Assembly: GCF_000382305.1 (NCBI RefSeq)
Contig: NZ_KB908027.1
Coordinates: 50,079 to 114,078 of the forward strand
DNA: 64,000 nt
From: Vitreoscilla stercoraria DSM 513
GTDB taxonomy: Bacteria > Pseudomonadota > Gammaproteobacteria > Burkholderiales > Neisseriaceae
Direction of reading: 5' to 3'
Shown here: one piece after another, positions 61,366-64,000 of the stretch
Numbering within the stretch: the stretch's first letter is position 1
Layout: each line of letters starts with the position of its first letter
Program-made: the position numbers and the translations under genes
The notes under the pieces: model-generated
What the model was told of the DNA's origin: nothing
The model's input: only the letters and a program-made list of their open reading frames with translations
Database searches by the model: none

Positions 61366-61800
61366 TTATTTAATAATCAAACAGCTGGCTGAGCCATAAG
61401 CATAAATTTTGCCATTTTCATCGACAATGCGCCCCTCGGCAGTGAGCAAAGTGCGCCCGATGCTGATGATTTTGCCTTCGCCACGGTAAGTATGGTGTGG
61501 TTTCAACGCTCGCAACATTTTCAAATTTAAATCGGTGGTACCAAAATTAATGCCAGCATCCAACATGCTGTGTATGGCTGCACCTGTGATGGTGTCCATT
61601 ACGGTTGCATACAAACCGCCGTGTACGCCGCCCAAAGTATTCAAATGGCGTTCGTCTGGTGTGACTTCATACACCACATTGCCTTTTGCCACTTCGACCA
61701 AACGCATGGCTGTGGTGTTTGCCATATTGGAGTGTGGCAATTGGCCGTCTTTGATTTTGTTTAAAAATTCCAAGCCGCTGTAATCGACTGCTGAATTCAT
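61366..61800 (-). CDS. PaaI-family hotdog thioesterase
   Basis: 144 residues from ATG 61800, with AAAGGT upstream; an upstream in-frame ATG at 61893 is unlikely. Hotdog pattern: HSNMANTTAMRLVEVAKGNVVYEV, then LGGVHGGLYATVMDTITGAAIHS with the catalytic-region HGG, and VDENGKIYAYGSASCLI. Probably hydrolyses aromatic or acyl-CoA thioesters in the cytosol; substrate unknown. The stop codon abuts an uptake-like word. Confidence 0.9.
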   Translation of the reverse strand: MNSAVDYSGLEFLNKIKDGQLPHSNMANTTAMRLVEVAKGNVVYEVTPDERHLNTLGGVHGGLYATVMDTITGAAIHSMLDAGINFGTTDLNLKMLRALKPHHTYRGEGKIISIGRTLLTAEGRIVDENGKIYAYGSASCLIIK

Positions 61801-61924
61801 GTGAGACCTTTCTGAGTGATGTGTCCATTGTAAAATGGAATGTGGCGATGCACAAATGACGGCTAGGCTAGAAGATGGCTTCGAAAATCGCACAAGTATG
61901 ATTCAGAATATTGCAAACATTAAA

Positions 61925-61954
61925 AAGCGTCCTGTCAATGTTTACAGGACGCTT
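61925..61954. terminator. Uptake-word inverted pair downstream of the glutamine-synthetase-like gene
   Basis: AAGCGTCCTGT (61925-61935) and ACAGGACGCTT (61944-61954) with an 8-nt loop, about 20 bases past the stop of the minus-strand gene and upstream of the thioesterase. On the minus strand it is followed by TTTTTA. Confidence 0.7.
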
Positions 61955-61973
61955 GTTCAGTGGTGCATTGAAA

Positions 61974-63317
61974 TCAAACATTCAATAATAAGAAGCGGCG
62001 CTCCCACGGTGAAATCACTTCGAAAAACTCTTCAAACTCCGTTTCTTTAATCGCAGCATAACAACGCACAAAATGTGGGCCCAATAATTGTGCCAATGGC
62101 TCGCATGCTAATAATTCTGCGACGGCATCGTCCAAATGGTGTGGCAAATTCGCTGCTTTGTCATAAGCGCTGCCAGCCAAAGCATCCGATGGTTTGAGTT
62201 TTTGTTGCATCCCTAGCAATCCTGCTCCCAAGCTGGCAGCAAATGCCAAATATGGATTGACATCCACGCCGGGCAAACGGTTTTCAATGCGGCGACCTGC
62301 AGCGTTCGATTCTGGTACACGCAAACCACAAGTGCGGTTGTCAAAACCCCACTCCAAATTGATTGGTGCCGAGCTGAAGCGGCTCAAACGGCGATAAGAA
62401 TTCACATAAGGTGCCAAAAATGCCATTGCAGCAGGCAAATAAGTTTGCATGCCCGCTATGTGATTGAAAAATACTTCGGTGGATTCGCCCGTATCGGGGT
62501 CGGCAAAAATGTTCACGCCTGTTTCAATATTCACGATGCTTTGATGTAAATGCATGGCTGAGCCCGGCTGTCCTTGCATCGGTTTGGCCATGAATGTGGC
62601 ATACATATTGTTTTGCAATGCCACTTCGCGAATGGTGCGCTTGAATAAAAACACTTGGTCAGCCAAATCCAGCGGATCACCATGATCCAAGTTGATTTCC
62701 ATTTGAGCAGGACCCATTTCATGAATCAATGTGTCCAAAGCAATGTTTTGTATCTCACACCAATCGTACATCACATCAAAAATATCGCCATATTCATTCA
62801 TGGCATCAATACTGAAACTTTGGCGGCCTGCTTCGGTACGGCGAGTACGACCCACAGGCGGCGCCAATGGCAAATCTTCGTCAGGCTGAATTTGCACCAA
62901 ATAAAACTCCATCTCAGGCGCAATAATCGGCTTTAAGCCCAAATCAGCATAAGCTTTTAAAACCCGTTTTAAAACATTGCGTGGCGCAATTTCAATTGGC
63001 TCACCTTTGAAATTGTAAGCATCATGAATGATGGCAGCAGTGGGATCTTTGGCCCATGGCACCAAGCACAACGAAGATGGGTCTGGAATCAAACGCATGT
63101 CGTTATCGGCAACATCGGTAAAATCCTCTTCGGGAAAGTCACCTGTTACTGTTTGGGTGAACACAGCTTCGGCCATGCGGATGCCTTCTGCTGGATTGTA
63201 TTTGTGGCGTGGAATGATTTTGCCGCGAGCAGTACCGCTCATGTCAGGTACCAAACACTCGATTTCAGTAATATTGTGAGCATCTAACCATTGATTAATG
63301 TGTTCGGCTTGGTTCAT
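61974..63317 (-). CDS. Glutamine-synthetase-family enzyme, PuuA-like (gamma-glutamylpolyamine synthetase)
   Basis: 447 residues from ATG 63317, with GAGGT upstream. GS catalytic pattern: APEMEFYLVQ, HEMGPAQMEINLDHGDPLDLADQVFLFKRTIRE, AKPMQGQPGSAMHLHQS, NRTCGLRVPESN and NRLPGVDVNPYLAFAASLGAGL. The N-terminus (IECLVPDMSGTARGKIIPR) matches the PuuA-like group that ligates glutamate to putrescine or similar amines, not classical GlnA. No other puu gene lies here. Substrate inferred. Confidence 0.88.
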   Translation of the reverse strand: MNQAEHINQWLDAHNITEIECLVPDMSGTARGKIIPRHKYNPAEGIRMAEAVFTQTVTGDFPEEDFTDVADNDMRLIPDPSSLCLVPWAKDPTAAIIHDAYNFKGEPIEIAPRNVLKRVLKAYADLGLKPIIAPEMEFYLVQIQPDEDLPLAPPVGRTRRTEAGRQSFSIDAMNEYGDIFDVMYDWCEIQNIALDTLIHEMGPAQMEINLDHGDPLDLADQVFLFKRTIREVALQNNMYATFMAKPMQGQPGSAMHLHQSIVNIETGVNIFADPDTGESTEVFFNHIAGMQTYLPAAMAFLAPYVNSYRRLSRFSSAPINLEWGFDNRTCGLRVPESNAAGRRIENRLPGVDVNPYLAFAASLGAGLLGMQQKLKPSDALAGSAYDKAANLPHHLDDAVAELLACEPLAQLLGPHFVRCYAAIKETEFEEFFEVISPWERRFLLLNV

Positions 63318-63748
63318 GCAAGACCTCTTTTTGAAAATGATATGGAATATTGTATTAAGACCGATGCTACGCATCTATCTTAAAGTGCAAACCATCATAG
63401 CGATATATTTTCATCTTTGACAAGGTGGCTTTATGGGATGAGTTGTATCATTTTGTTCATGTCGGGAAGATGTATTGTATATTTTAGAGAGTCAATGCCT
63501 GTAATAACATGACAAATAGTATATGACACCAAAGAACGTTTTCATGGATTACAGGACGCTTTGATATGGGATATGGTGAGTTTGATTGTAGATTTGGTTT
63601 GGCCGTGCTTTTTCAGTTAAGTGTGTGATGAAGTGAGTATTGAGTGAACTTTGATACTTTTTAGAATGATTTTGGAATCTATTTGAAAATAATTTTATTT
63701 AAATTCAATAGCATTGTGTTTTTATAGTCATATTTTTACAATTAGGTG
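63318..63748. other. Intergenic region upstream of the rrn promoter
   Basis: About 430 bases without a gene. One isolated uptake-like word at 63549-63560 (TTACAGGACGCT). The stretch 63680-63745 is very AT-rich (AAAATAATTTTATTTAAATT), compatible with an UP element for the rRNA promoter. Confidence 0.55.
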
Positions 63749-63777
63749 TTGACGGGTTTTCGGTGTTTCTGTAATAT
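63749..63777 (+). promoter_or_regulatory. rRNA operon promoter
   Basis: TTGACG (63749-63754), 17-bp spacer, TAATAT (63772-63777), preceded by AT-rich sequence. RNA would start near 63784. Confidence 0.7.
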
Positions 63778-63846
63778 TCGGTTTCTTCGCTGCTGAGACA
63801 GAAACGAAACAGACCAAACGGTCAGCTTCACAAGTTTCACAGCACA

Positions 63847-63898
63847 GCTCTTTAAAAAACAGATTACCGATAAGTGTGAGTGCGAAGAGCCTCACACT
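63847..63898 (+). promoter_or_regulatory. rrn leader: boxA antitermination site and following hairpin
   Basis: GCTCTTTAAAAA at 63847-63858 is a good boxA (consensus TGCTCTTTAACA) for Nus-factor antitermination. A hairpin AGTGTGAG/CTCACACT (63873-63880, 63891-63898) follows. This arrangement is typical of rrn leaders. Confidence 0.78.
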
Positions 63899-63992
63899 GC
63901 TAAAGAAGTAAAGACAAGATATGATTTTTAATCATTTCTCGCTCTTTTTCTTTGAGAAGCAGACCAGAAATTAAATAGTAAGCTTAGAGATT

Positions 63993-64000
63993 AAACATAA
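63993..64000 (+). rRNA. 16S rRNA, extreme 5' end (cut by window edge)
   Basis: The window ends AAACATAA. Mature 16S rRNA in this lineage begins with a similar stretch followed by GAGTTTGATC, so the first 8 bases or so of 16S appear to be in view. Supported by promoter, boxA and leader at the right distance, but too short to prove here. Confidence 0.5.

Noticed and set aside
4911..61954. CRISPR-like array from the many short repeats
   Set aside because: The words are scattered, palindromic when paired, and lack regular spacers or cas genes; they fit uptake words.
63318..63374. 20 extra N-terminal residues on the PuuA-like enzyme
   Set aside because: ATG 63317 has a ribosome site and matches the family start; the extension does not resemble a signal peptide.

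Overview
The window looks like chromosomal, housekeeping-rich DNA of a naturally transformable betaproteobacterium, most likely in the Neisseriaceae. Four things point there. (1) A short uptake-sequence-like word built on a CCTG core, GCG[T/G]CCTG[T/A]AA, recurs about 74 times by eye on the two strands, often as inverted pairs that end genes, which is the way Neisseria uses its DNA uptake sequence (DUS). (2) The lactate block is lldD, lctP and lutA-lutC-lutB. (3) Gene groups such as gatC-gatA-gatB, mreBCD-mrdA-rodA and recC-recB occur as expected. (4) An rRNA leader with boxA runs into what looks like the first bases of 16S rRNA at the right edge. The bases are moderately AT-leaning. I see no prophage, insertion sequence, CRISPR array or plasmid function.

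Layout. 1-5.4 kb: cut-off sulfate-binding lipoprotein, BamE/OmpA-type lipoprotein, Sad-like aldehyde dehydrogenase, NCS2 purine permease, small cold-shock-like protein. 5.5-15.8 kb, mostly minus strand: OPT transporter, HAD phosphatase, two tandem tRNA-Asn cassettes, rpe, ppa, and the cluster msrA-nadK-recN-HD hydrolase; coq7 and a Spy-like protein lie on plus. 16-19.5 kb: RNA-modification operon (dusC-like, TrmH-like, UPF0149, DUF2062, HExxH protein). 19.5-25.2 kb, minus: cell-shape operon mreB-mreC-mreD-mrdA-rodA with 4-nt overlaps. 25.4-33.8 kb, plus: gatC-gatA, a NERD-helicase, gatB, lptE, holA, MAPEG protein, gapA. 34-40 kb: two unlisted small genes, DUF2721 protein, ilvD, M48 lipoprotein, SMI1/KNR4 protein, HIT protein. 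40.1-47.2 kb: lactate block with a GntR regulator whose start is broken by an apparent frameshift, and two matching palindromic operators. 47.3-58.2 kb: RhlE-type helicase, IclR regulator, then minus-strand recC-recB-membrane protein-recA. 58.3-64 kb: amino-acid-binding lipoprotein, glnS, thioesterase, glutamine-synthetase-like enzyme, and the rrn promoter/leader.

How it fits together. The strongest theme is DNA uptake and recombination: the uptake-like word is dense in recN, recB, recC and holA, serves as terminator arms between genes, and is read inside proteins as a few tolerated peptides (LQDA, LQAA, FTGR, KRPV). The second theme is lactate use: permease, FMN dehydrogenase and Fe-S dehydrogenase, probably under one GntR repressor. 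Functions were assigned from motifs by eye; no database search was run.
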